Both the position numbers and the translations under genes were made by a program. DNA of 64,000 nt from Endotrypanum monterogeii. Taxonomy: Eukaryota; Euglenozoa; Kinetoplastea; Trypanosomatida; Trypanosomatidae. The stretch is taken from positions 258,826-322,825 of the forward strand of contig CM007320.1 of the NCBI GenBank assembly GCA_000333855.2. The letters are read 5' to 3'. The notes below the pieces were generated by a model, which was not told the DNA's origin, made no database searches, and saw nothing but the letters and a program-made list of their open reading frames with translations. Position 1 is the stretch's first letter; every line of letters starts with the position of its first letter. This document shows positions 19,955 through 29,493 of this stretch, one piece after another.

Positions 19955-21640
19955 ATGTCCTCGAGTATTTCGGGACTGGATGTGTCGTTTATAGAACTCA
20001 TCTGCGCCTATCCGGCGCGTGAGGCGCTGTGCGTCGCGTGCCCGGCAATGCTATTACTCGTGTACGAGCATGTCGTGACGGAGCTTCAAGCGGGGCGCCG
20101 GGCTGTGGACGTGTTTTGTGGCACCTCTCGACAGGACAACCTGAGCGAGTTGTTGGCTGTGCGCTCCTTGTCTCATCTATTTGAACGTCTTTACCCCCCG
20201 TCCCCGTCGGCTAGTATCGATGAGGGCACGGCAAGTGCGCAGTTCTGGAGGCAGACACGGGTGGTGCTGGAGGCGGCACTGGCGCCACCACATGATTCCA
20301 AGGCGCGTGCTCTACTAACACAGGTCAACGGCCACTCGCGCTTCCACTTTTGCGGTCCACGCGACTCCAAGAATCCTGGAGAAGGCTATCCACTGCACCC
20401 CGTTTCCCTGGAGCGAGCTTTGGCAACCAGCAAGCGCTTTCTCCGAACAGCCATGACCTGTGCACTTGACGGATCGACAAATCCTCTAGGTGAACGACAA
20501 CTAGAGCTGCGTGCGGTGCTTCAACTGGCTCATCTCGTCCCCCACAATCTATCGATGGCAGCATCTGGAAAAAAGGATATCACGCCACAGGGACTTAACT
20601 TCTGTATGGTTTCACTGCAGCAACGGTGGTGGGTGCTGGTAGCTGCTGCGTTGGAGCGTGTTCTGCTGCTCTCACGCGTTGCGGTGGGTGGTAGCGACAG
20701 CACAAGCAGTGTCACGAAGCCCCTTCTCTGGCAGCTGCTTGCGGTGCTGTCGGTGTTAGACACGGCGCAGTACATGTTCGCCTTCCCGGAGAAGGAGCAG
20801 GATTTCGCGGCACACCATCTTCTCGCAAGACTGTCCGAGGTCGGGCTAGTGTACCCCATCCTCAGTGACGACAGGAAGTGCTTTGTTGTGAGTCCCGATT
20901 TCCTGCACGCAGTTCACTGGCACGCAAATGCACCGCTCTCTCTTACGTTTGAACACCTCCTCCTGCGGGGCGCTGCCCTCCCTAGCGGGACCTCCATCGG
21001 GGAGGTCCGACGCGAGGACGCTGACACCATCATTACGGAAACGAATTTTCGATTGTACGCCTACACTAGCGACCCCGATCTACTCAACATTTTGAACCAG
21101 TTTGCGGAACTGGAGGATGTTGTGAACGGAAATCTCCACTGCTACCGTGTGACGCGAGACAGCTTTGCCGCTGCGATGCACAAGGGCATTACCGCCACGC
21201 AGGTGCTACGCTTTCTTTCCCTTCGAGCGCATCCATGCATGGTACACCGTTACGGGGAGCCGCAAGGGAATATAGGTGCTGTGGCGCCGCCATTATCCGC
21301 TGACGGGGCGTCTACTGTGAGCTTCTCAACGTCACCGCGGGGTACAGGTGCAGGCGCAAGGGGGATGAGTGGAACACCGGCGACCGTGGATCCGGTGACC
21401 ACGCTCCTGGTCCCACAGTCTTTCTGCGATCAATTGCGCATGTGGGAGAGCGAGTGTCGCCGCATCGTATTTAGACACGATGTCGTGTTGCTGCGGAACA
21501 TGTCGACGGAGCAGCAGAAGGCGATAGCAGCATATCTGGCGAATGCGGGAGAGGTCGATGCCATTCTCCACACCGAGCGCGGCTACATGGTGGTTCAGCA
21601 GGACGTCTTCGAGCGCCTCATCGCACCACTTTTGTGCTGA
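19955..21640 (+). CDS. TFB2: TFIIH basal transcription factor subunit TFB2 (p52)
   Basis: A 561-residue protein from the first in-frame ATG (28 earlier codons lack one). It matches the TFB2/p52 plan from end to end. The N-terminal helical segment has FIELICAYPAREAL. A conserved central-to-C-terminal block at about 359-427 contains ETNFRLYAYTSDPDLL, the hallmark YRVTRDSFAAAM, and GITATQVLRFLSLRAHP. The C-terminal dimerisation region begins at about 490 (DQLRMWESECRR) and ends in a short alpha/beta fold. TFB2 is a core TFIIH subunit that anchors and stimulates the XPB helicase and pairs with TFB5. In trypanosomatids TFIIH is known to work in spliced-leader RNA gene transcription and presumably in nucleotide excision repair. 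The length is close to that of human p52 (462) and yeast Tfb2 (513), slightly longer because of inserts around 450-480. Confidence 0.92.
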   Translation: MSSSISGLDVSFIELICAYPAREALCVACPAMLLLVYEHVVTELQAGRRAVDVFCGTSRQDNLSELLAVRSLSHLFERLYPPSPSASIDEGTASAQFWRQTRVVLEAALAPPHDSKARALLTQVNGHSRFHFCGPRDSKNPGEGYPLHPVSLERALATSKRFLRTAMTCALDGSTNPLGERQLELRAVLQLAHLVPHNLSMAASGKKDITPQGLNFCMVSLQQRWWVLVAAALERVLLLSRVAVGGSDSTSSVTKPLLWQLLAVLSVLDTAQYMFAFPEKEQDFAAHHLLARLSEVGLVYPILSDDRKCFVVSPDFLHAVHWHANAPLSLTFEHLLLRGAALPSGTSIGEVRREDADTIITETNFRLYAYTSDPDLLNILNQFAELEDVVNGNLHCYRVTRDSFAAAMHKGITATQVLRFLSLRAHPCMVHRYGEPQGNIGAVAPPLSADGASTVSFSTSPRGTGAGARGMSGTPATVDPVTTLLVPQSFCDQLRMWESECRRIVFRHDVVLLRNMSTEQQKAIAAYLANAGEVDAILHTERGYMVVQQDVFERLIAPLLC

Positions 21641-22731
21641 ACAGGACAGCAGGGATGAAGGGGGGGGGCGAGTGAGGGACTCCAGATACCTCAACTTTTC
21701 TCTCTGTGTCTGTGTCTGTGCGTACTGTGATCTCTCACGGGCTCGTGGCTTCTGCTACACAGGACGCCGGTTTCTTGTATCGTTTCCTTTCTTCCCTTAC
21801 TGCATGTTTATGATTTACTTGAACGTTGTCCCTAGTCTTTCATCGCCCTTCTGTTGATAAACTCCCCTCATGCGCGCTTAACTTGCCGTTCACACCACAT
21901 ACATATGTTCGTTATGTTTAAGAAGAGAACAATATCGACGTACTCACACACACGAAGGCTGTGTTGGGGGGGGGTCGCACCTCGGTTGCTGAGCAGCAAA
22001 AAAAAAAAAGGCATGCCTGCGCAAAACGCTAAGTGTCATGACTTCCTTAAAATATCGGCTGCTGTAGGCAATGCATGCCATCGAGCCTTTTTTTTGTGGG
22101 CAGGCGTGTGTATGTGTATGTGTATGTGTATGTGTGTGTGGGTGGGGGGGGGACGTGGGGCGAATGCAGCTTTGCGTTAGGTCGAGCTCTCTGAACACCG
22201 ACCCCGCTTCTTTCTTTTCTCCTTTTGTTTTCCCTACATTCCCTCTCGCATGTCGTCATCGTTCAACTCGCATCTGTATCTCTCTGGGTGCGCACACTCC
22301 TCGGCGAGCATTCGCATCTCTCATATCGGTACAGGTGGAAATCATAGCAGGCTCATTTTGTTTTTCCCCGTGCCATCGTCACTGCTGTCAAATATATATA
22401 TTTTTTGAAGCTCTGACGCACACGTGCTTGCTCCCATCCACCATCTCTCTTCATCAGAAGCGACCGCTGTACACTGGCGGCATACGCGGCTTGTTTTATT
22501 GTAAAGACCCGAAAAGGTGGTACCCTTTCCCGGATTGCTCACAGCTGGAATTTTTAGGCGAGCGCATTCGAGGTTGTGCGAGCGGCAGCACAGTATCTGA
22601 CGTGACCTTCTCTGGGGTGAAGGTGGTTGTGCTGCTTTGCTATAGCGCAGTGGATCTTATCTGCTGCCCTCAGAGGTTGTAGTAGGTTCCTGTTGTGATT
22701 ACGGGAACCGGCTGAGGGATTTCACGAGAAA
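21641..22731. other. Intergenic region
   Basis: The region holds a G run at 21659-21668, an A run at about 22000-22010, a TG-rich stretch at about 22105-22140 and a TA run at 22395-22404. A C/T-rich tract at about 22205-22240 is followed by AGs near 22307, a possible but weak acceptor for the next gene. No coding region is supported. Confidence 0.7.
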
Positions 22732-24111
22732 ATGATGCGACGTGGGGCGCCGCAATGGTTCACTCAGGGGAAATCGCGTGAACGGTTTCATCGCTATTGG
22801 CCATGGGCAGTCAGCTCCATTTGCGCCGCTCTTTACATGTACAACGGCGAGCCCTTCGAGGATGCGGCGAGTGCCATAGTGACCAAAATTCGGCGGCCGC
22901 TGCTCAAGACAATGGAGTGGGTGGAGGTGCACGATGTGGATCCGGAGGCGATGTCGTTAGAGCTCCCACCTGACATGCTTTTCGGACCACTGGAGTTTCC
23001 AAAGCAGATGCGATTTCTTTTAGCAGCGCTTAGGGCGGACAACGAGCTCGCGGATGGTTACCTGGCGCGCGTGATTATTGATCACATGGACTTGTCGCTG
23101 GATCCCCCGATTTTGTCGGAAGCGGATTTCCTTGCAGCGGGCGGCAAGGAACTGCTGGACTTTGGCGTGGAGGACTTCACCGGAACTGGAAGCCGCTCCC
23201 GGCGCAAGCACATCTTTTTTCAGCCCGATCGTTTTTTGCAGCTGATCAACTTCATTGCTGCCTACCCGTCGCTGACGGAGTACTTCGTGAAGGAGCGAGA
23301 TGGGGTCGAGTTGGTCTTTCAGGCTTATCGACATAGCAAAAATCCCTATGCGGGTGTGATGGCAATGCGGTCGCTGACTTTATTCTCATTCACCCAGGCT
23401 GTCGACGGCACTGTGGAGCGGCACATTTTGCAAAGTAATGGAGTGAGAACCTTAGTGGACGCGTATAAGCGGAGCAGCGGTGACCCGACCGAGACGCGCT
23501 TCCCCACACTGTTGCTCTCCTCCATTATGCGTCATTATCCCAAGGAGGGTGGTAAGGAGTTTATGGACGCCGATGGCGTGGAGGCGGTAGTGAATAATCT
23601 GAACATTGCCCGCTACAAGGGTATTCCGCAGCACATACGCGTCCTCCACGACGCGCAGCGCTTGCCCAAGCAGATTCTCGGCAAGGATTCCCTAAACGCA
23701 CGACTAGAAGACGCCGATTTCTTGGGAGTTGCGATGGGTCTACTAGATGCCTTTCCTGAGTACTACGAGGCGACAAGCGACATTTTAAAGCTTCTCACTG
23801 ATGTGGCACCAGTGCACGCGAGTCCACTAGAGTTGCTCCAATACCGGGCCATGCCCATCCTCTCCAAGTACTACGTGAAGTGGCGCGGGGACCAGAGCTT
23901 CCAGACGGACGGTACGCGCGCTTTGGTGACAAAACTTTTTGAGCTGATGCTAAACGACAAGACGTGCCAGCGCTGCTACGATCCTTCTGTGGCGTCGTAT
24001 GAGCTGCTCGAGTGTCTCAAGACCGCCAGACTAGCTGTAAAGGATGAGGAGGAGAAGCGAGGGGCTCTCTCCTCAGAGCAGCACCACCCAGTCGCAACCA
24101 TTGGTGGCTGA
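22732..24111 (+). CDS. Hypothetical protein, helical-repeat (armadillo-like) with N-terminal hydrophobic segment
   Basis: A 459-residue protein of unrecognised family. Two adjacent ATGs open the frame (22732 and 22735). Residues about 22-40 (YWPWAVSSICAALYMY) form a short hydrophobic segment after a basic N-terminus, which could be a membrane anchor or part of a mitochondrial targeting region. From about 90 to 440 the sequence is made of amphipathic helices in succession (PYAGVMAMRSLTLFSF, LQSNGVRTLVDAYKR, FPTLLLSSIMRHYPK, DADGVEAVVNNLN), with the spacing and NGV/DGV helix starts seen in armadillo-type solenoids. No catalytic motif is seen. A protein-interaction scaffold attached to an organelle membrane is inferred. 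The gene itself is well supported by its composition and unbroken frame. Confidence 0.83.
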   Translation: MMRRGAPQWFTQGKSRERFHRYWPWAVSSICAALYMYNGEPFEDAASAIVTKIRRPLLKTMEWVEVHDVDPEAMSLELPPDMLFGPLEFPKQMRFLLAALRADNELADGYLARVIIDHMDLSLDPPILSEADFLAAGGKELLDFGVEDFTGTGSRSRRKHIFFQPDRFLQLINFIAAYPSLTEYFVKERDGVELVFQAYRHSKNPYAGVMAMRSLTLFSFTQAVDGTVERHILQSNGVRTLVDAYKRSSGDPTETRFPTLLLSSIMRHYPKEGGKEFMDADGVEAVVNNLNIARYKGIPQHIRVLHDAQRLPKQILGKDSLNARLEDADFLGVAMGLLDAFPEYYEATSDILKLLTDVAPVHASPLELLQYRAMPILSKYYVKWRGDQSFQTDGTRALVTKLFELMLNDKTCQRCYDPSVASYELLECLKTARLAVKDEEEKRGALSSEQHHPVATIGG

Positions 24112-24299
24112 CATGACCTCGTCATTACGAGGGATGCTGGCATACTGACCCGGAGTATGTCTTTGTGTCTGCGTGCCTTTATGAAGTAAGAGGGAGCCAA
24201 GAAGAAAGAATAATCGTGTGCACAAACAGCACCTTACAACTTCACAGAAACGTACTTCTGTCACAGCTTAACGTTCAACCCATTTCATTTATACGCCTT

Positions 24300-24336
24300 C
24301 CCCATCCCCATCCCCATCCCCGGCCCCATCCCCCCA
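24300..24336. repeat. C-rich CCCCAT tandem repeat
   Basis: At least five blocks of four or more Cs separated by AT or GG. The complementary strand fits the G-quadruplex pattern of four or more G runs with short loops. Confidence 0.8.
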
Positions 24337-24415
24337 CACGAAATGGTGTTATACTTCACAGAGAAGTTCTACCGAGCTGCGCATGGGGCAACACACATCG
24401 AGGGAGAGGTCTGTG

Positions 24416-24418
<3 letters not shown>

Positions 24419-24448
<30 letters not shown>
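24419..24448. repeat. (TG)n microsatellite
   Basis: Pure TG array of about 30 nt. Confidence 0.9.
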
Positions 24449-24449
<1 letters not shown>

Positions 24450-25146
24450 TAGGGGAGGGGGAAGCAGATACATCGTCGGGTGCTGTGCAGTGGTCCTGCT
24501 CGTTTAAGCTTGCCGCACACACGAAAACTTGACCGTGGTTCTCTATCCGCTGTCTCACGTGTATTATTGCCTACGAAGTACATGGCCGAGATACGATGCT
24601 TTCCTCTTCCCTTTCCCCTTCCTCCCCTCCCTCCAAAAAAAAAAATACAACAACAGAGTGCTCAATGTTAGTGTGCTGCCATTCACCCGTCTCTGTATTC
24701 TTGTGTTTTTGGGACTGCGGGTCGGTTGGGGTGGTGTGAGGAGGGGGGGGGAGGCACTACGTGTTAACTTCAGTGCGCCGGTAGCGCCATTCCCTTACCA
24801 CAAATCTTTCGTCTTTTCTTATCGATCTCTTTTTTGAACTTCGATTACCGCCTTCTGCGCTCCGGGGGGGGGGGGCGGTCCATCTCTTCACGATTGTGTT
24901 GCTGCACACGGTCATGGGTGGGTGACTTCTTTCTCATTCCATCTGCACACGTATTGACTTGTGATGGGATTGTACATTTTATCAGGACAGGGTTGCGTGC
25001 TCCGTTAGCAGCTCAACCTACCCCCGCATAGACGCTTCTGCAGTTCGCAACTTTCATTAGTCGTATCATCCACAAGAGGGCACGTTGGTTTTACTTTACG
25101 CTATATAGTTTTCCACATCATTTGGTTTTGGGTGCGGTCACCGCCA

Positions 25147-25190
25147 CTTTTTTTTTTTGGTTTTGCTGCTTCTATGATTTTGCTGACAAG
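25147..25190 (+). promoter_or_regulatory. Putative trans-splice acceptor for ARL13
   Basis: A T-rich tract (25147-25181) is followed by the first AG at 25189-25190, giving a leader of about 61 nt. A second CCTAG at 25242-25246 is only 5 nt from the ATG. Confidence 0.4.
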
Positions 25191-25251
25191 TGACAAGAGG
25201 ACATCACACAGAAATTGTACTTTCGTTTGACCGCACACTTTCCTAGTCATC

Positions 25252-26151
25252 ATGTCGAAAGACGACGCATGCATCGCCTATGCCAAACAGCACAACATAC
25301 ATCACCTATTCGAGCTCATGGCGACTAAGGTGCTGCTGAACCGCCCCGAAAATCCCTTTGCATACCTACGCACCCTTCTTCAGGATGTGGAGGAGTCTGA
25401 GAAAAAGAAGGGCTCGTACGACCCAACTCAGATTTATTTCGACAACGGCGTCGGGGCCCCATCGCCAGCAGCGGGAAGCAGCGCGAGTTGCAAAGCACCA
25501 GCACCAGCCTCGTCATCCACATCCAGGGACAAGAGGCACGTTACCCTTGCTACCTTTGGCCTCGATGGTGCAGGCAAGACGTGCGCCCTCTCTGTTCTGG
25601 AGAGCGGGGAGGCAGACACGCAGTATGTTCCGACTGTGGGATTTTCCCCTTTAAAATTCCCCCTAGATGACTATAATTTGTGCATCTTTGACCTCGGTGG
25701 GGCTGCCGACTTTCGGGGCATTTGGGTGCACTACTACCACGATTGTCACGGTATCGTCTACGTTATTGACTCCGCTGCGACTGAGGATCGTGTGGCCGAG
25801 TCGCTCAAGGTGCTGCATGATACGCTCCAGCACCCATATGTCCAAGGAAAACCCCTGCTAGTGCTGGCAAACAAGAAGGACTTGCCTGAGAGCCGCGGGG
25901 TACACGTGGTTCCCGAGGGCTTTCTCGAGGAGGCTTTGGGGGATTCCGGTGCGGTGTATAAAGTAATAGCGACTTGTTCCATACAAGATGATCCGGCCCT
26001 AGAGAAAGGTATTGAGTGGCTGCTGGAGGTCGTATCGAAAGACTATGAAGCCTGGGCCAAACGCGTGCTGACCGACAGCAACGCTGTAAAGGAGGAGAAG
26101 GCGCGTCAAAGGGCGGCTCGAATGGCCGCCATCCTTGGTGAAGGTGAGTAA
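25252..26151 (+). CDS. ARL13: ARL13-type ciliary small GTPase with N-terminal RIIa-like domain
   Basis: A 299-residue protein starting at the first ATG. Residues about 1-45 (HNIHHLFELMATKVLLNRPENP) resemble the dimerisation/docking helices of PKA RIIa or DPY-30. A linker of Ala/Ser/Pro follows at 60-95. The Arf-like G domain spans about 97-275: G1 GLDGAGKT (103-110), switch I VPTVGFSPLKF, FDLGGAADFRGIW (146 on), NKKD (207-210). The position of the usual catalytic Gln is Ala151; ARL13B also lacks that Gln, and the following RGIW and YYHDCHGIVYVID are ARL13-like. The C-terminal charged helix (WLLEVVSKDYEAWAKR) is typical of ARL13. ARL13 proteins act in the ciliary membrane as exchange factors for ARL3. 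An RIIa-type N-terminus is known for the trypanosome orthologue and directs it to the flagellum. The long Pro-rich tail of animal ARL13B is absent. Confidence 0.9.
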   Translation: MSKDDACIAYAKQHNIHHLFELMATKVLLNRPENPFAYLRTLLQDVEESEKKKGSYDPTQIYFDNGVGAPSPAAGSSASCKAPAPASSSTSRDKRHVTLATFGLDGAGKTCALSVLESGEADTQYVPTVGFSPLKFPLDDYNLCIFDLGGAADFRGIWVHYYHDCHGIVYVIDSAATEDRVAESLKVLHDTLQHPYVQGKPLLVLANKKDLPESRGVHVVPEGFLEEALGDSGAVYKVIATCSIQDDPALEKGIEWLLEVVSKDYEAWAKRVLTDSNAVKEEKARQRAARMAAILGEGE

Positions 26152-26737
26152 GTGAAGGGCTTCCAGAAAAGGGCGGCGACAGAGCTTCTCTCCAGCAGGC
26201 CCGCGTGAACCTGCTGTGAAGTTCTTCCTGTTTTAACCTTTGCCCGCAGCTTACGTCTATTGCACGAATCATAGATGAATTTTGGCCTCACTTTTGATGC
26301 GAGTGTACCTATATGTTTTTTTTTTTTTCGAAAGCGCCTTTCCTGTGCGATGACCTCGCTGCTTCATCGAACGGGGATGGGCATTTACGCGTCTCATGGT
26401 GACTAATGGTGTCTGCTCACAAATCGTGTGTTGCATCCTGTTTTTTTTTCCCCTCGTATCCTCTTCACTTTGCCCTGCTCAATGGGGATGAGGTTATAGT
26501 GTTGTCCAGGGAAATTTCATGTGGCATCTAATAATGAAAAAGGTAGTTCTCCAATCGCGCCTATAGATACATGTGCGCGTCTATATCGATCGCGTTGGTC
26601 GTGTTTTTTATTCCCTCTCGCGCTCCTTACTTCTGGTCGATATCGTTCTCACGTGCGGGTCTCAAAAGACCGCCCCCAGATGGTGTGTGTTAGCGAGAGG
26701 AAGTGCCGAACCTATCGGACGATCATCCCAAAAAAAA

Positions 26738-26739
<2 letters not shown>

Positions 26740-26791
<52 letters not shown>
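26740..26791. repeat. (CA)n microsatellite
   Basis: About 50 nt of pure CA directly after an A run. Confidence 0.9.
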
Positions 26792-26796
<5 letters not shown>

Positions 26797-29363
26797 AAAG
26801 GGGAAACGTGGAATACGAGCTGATTTCGAGAAAAGCAGGTGTCTCTCGAGCTCATCTCCCCCACTGCTTTCTGCAACAGTGATTACACGGAAAGGCCCAC
26901 GTAAACACGATGAAGCAGAGAATATCGGCCAGAGGTTCGTATCTACAAAAAAAAAAAGTAATGAGAAGGCAATATGATGTCGCTTTGAGACGACAAACGC
27001 TTTTCCTTTTGTGGCTGTGTGGCTCTCCTCTGAGGGCTGTGAGGTCATCAACCTCACTATCATTTACTGGGATGATGACACCTCGTCTTTTGTATGCGGA
27101 GTCACCAATGCAGAGAGCCTCAGTGCGTGTCCCTCTTGTCTTGTAGAGAATGGGTATGTACTTTGCGTGCCCGCCATGCGAGCTCCGCGCCCCCTCACGA
27201 GTGGTGCCCTCCTGCGTTCTTGCCCCCGTATCACTCAGTGCGGCGATCTCTTCAATTTCTCCTTCACACCCGATCTCATCCCTTGCTTTCGCCCTCTTCG
27301 ATACCTCTCTCCTTCCCTACCTTATCGATAATACCCGTGAACATCCGAGGAACAAGGTCCGATACGATTCATGGAATACTTTCAAAGTGCCCGTTGATGT
27401 AAGCGCGAATACAGATACTTTGAGCACATTGAACTATAATCTGGATAAAATCACCGGTGTACTTCACTACAATCTCTCTCTACATATATCCATATCTCTA
27501 TCTATCTATATATATATATATATAGATAGAGATATAATTATTTATATAACTCTTTACCATATACACACACAGGCGCGCCTGTTTCACCGGGCATCGAGTG
27601 TAGAGCTGTCCTACCACTTGGTCGACACCCCACGTGAGAATCACGGCTCACTGAAGGAAAGCGGCGGTGGTGCATGTGCGTGCGTGCGTGCGTAGGGGGG
27701 TGTGGTGGTGGACGGCGCGGATTCACTCGGGCGAGGATTTGCCTTGTGCGTCGACTTGAATAGAGTGTAGTGCATGGCCCACGGCGTCACGGGGCAGAGC
27801 GCTCGAACGCACATTAATCACAAGGTACTCTCGGTGAGGCTGGCGAAAAGCTAAGAAGAACATCAGGTGTGTAGGCGCTGCTTTTTTAGGCACCGAGGAG
27901 TCAGTTCTACCGTGAGGGGGCAGGTGCATCAGTTATTCTTGTCTTGACAGGCGCATCACACAAATCGGCTTTTTTTTTCTCCCAGGTTTGCATCATATGC
28001 TCGTCAGCATATAAAGCCCTCGCTTTTTTTTTGCATTTGTTTCGCTGCATCTTTTTTTTTCTCACCTTTAGTCGTTAAATTCACTTCCTCCGTCTTGGTT
28101 TGCATTTTTTTTTTGTGCTACCTTTTATCAATTGTGTATTGGAGGAACTTGTAGCATCTTGATTTATACACCGACCCGCACGCATAAGCACTAAGCTTGG
28201 ACTCTTGAACGTAAAAACTGCTACTGTTCGTAGGGTCGGTCTTTTGTGCATCTGCCCACCCTAAACGTTTGTCCCCACTGCTTTCTCTTTTTTCTTTCCC
28301 AGTTATTCGACCGCCTTCTTGTCGTTCTCTCACTTTGCTTGTTTGTTCATTTTTGTGGTTGAAATAGCTGCTCTGCACCGCACAAAGAGTGTGACGAGCG
28401 GCAGTGCCGTATTTTCCTCCCATCCCTCGTCAGCACGAGGCGACTTCGTCGTGCGTAACCGCGCGTTGTGGGTTCTGAAACATTTTGCTTGCCGTGACAC
28501 CACTGTTAGCTGCTCTGTCTCAGTGTATTTGTACGTATATATATATATATATATATATTTCCTTTCCATCCCCAATTCCCTTCCCCCCCCAAAAAAAAAA
28601 AAAAATACTTATCGTCCCCTCACACACAAACACACACGCACACAATTTCTCTTCCTTTTCAAGCGTACATTCCTGCTCACTTTTTAAATATCCAGGTCGC
28701 GCCTTGAGGTACGCCAAAGATCGAATTTTTATTCTATTTCAAAAGTGTGGTTCGCCGAACTGTTGCTCCGTAGGGGAGGGGGAAGAAGGGAAGGTGCACC
28801 AAAGCGCAACACCCATTAGTGCATTCGCTTTCTTTATCGTACGTACTTCGTTTTCCTTTTAACATTGTTTGTTGATCTCTCTTTTTTTTTTTTCTTGTTC
28901 CTCGTTTGCTCGCCATAACACTAGGGCGGACCCTGTACTCGCCAACTTTGTTCACAAAGGTAAAAAAAAGAAATTCGTACATACAGTATTGTTACATCCC
29001 TTCCCCTTCATCTCTCTTTCTCCTCGCTTTCTTTCGTTGATCCTTAAATCCTCTCTTTCTTCCTCAACTCCCCATTTTGGCTTTTCTTCAACTCACGACA
29101 TTTTTTACCCCCCCCCCCCGCCCTTTCCCCCCATCCCCCCCCCCTCTTCACACACACAGGGGTACAGAGGCATAAAAAAATAAGACACACACGTACATAC
29201 ATACATACAGACACGCGCATACACACACACGCATACACACACACAGGCCTTCCCCCCCCTAAGCTGCACTGCTAACTTGACACGACTTCCTTCTTTCCTT
29301 TCACTTTTCGATTTTTTTGCCTTTAAGGGCTGCCCTGAAAATTCCTGTCTTACTTTTGCTCCA

Positions 29364-29491
29364 TCCTCCCTCCCTCCCTCCCTCCCTCCCTCCTCCCCTC
29401 TCTTCTTCCCCATTTCCGTCCGTGTCTCACGTTCTGGCGCTTTTTTTTCTTCTCCCTGAAATACATTCACTTGTTGTATTTTGTCGTTTAG
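29364..29491 (+). promoter_or_regulatory. CCCT tandem array and pyrimidine tract with putative trans-splice acceptor
   Basis: A tetranucleotide CCCT array (29364-29394) leads into about 90 nt of pyrimidine-rich DNA. The nearest AG before the ATG is 29490-29491, leaving only two nucleotides of gene-encoded leader. If that AG is used, the 5' untranslated region is almost entirely spliced leader; otherwise the real start may be a later Met. Confidence 0.4.
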
Positions 29492-29493
29492 AA

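Larger units (their letters stand above)
24112..25251. other. Intergenic region with C-rich and TG repeats
   Basis: The region contains a C-rich CCCCAT repeat (24300-24336), a (TG)n array (24419-24448), an A run at 24635-24645, G runs near 24743-24753 and 24862-24875, and a T run at 25148-25158. No gene is supported. Confidence 0.7.
26152..29493. other. Long gene-free region (3.3 kb)
   Basis: The region contains T runs (26317-26328, 26440-26449 and many others at 27970-28115), the (CA)n array at 26740-26791, a TA/TAGA inverted repeat at about 27497-27532, a balanced-composition block at 27570-27940, (TA)n at 28537-28558, C runs near 29110-29147, and the CCCT array before the next gene. No gene or RNA is recognised. 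Confidence 0.7.
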
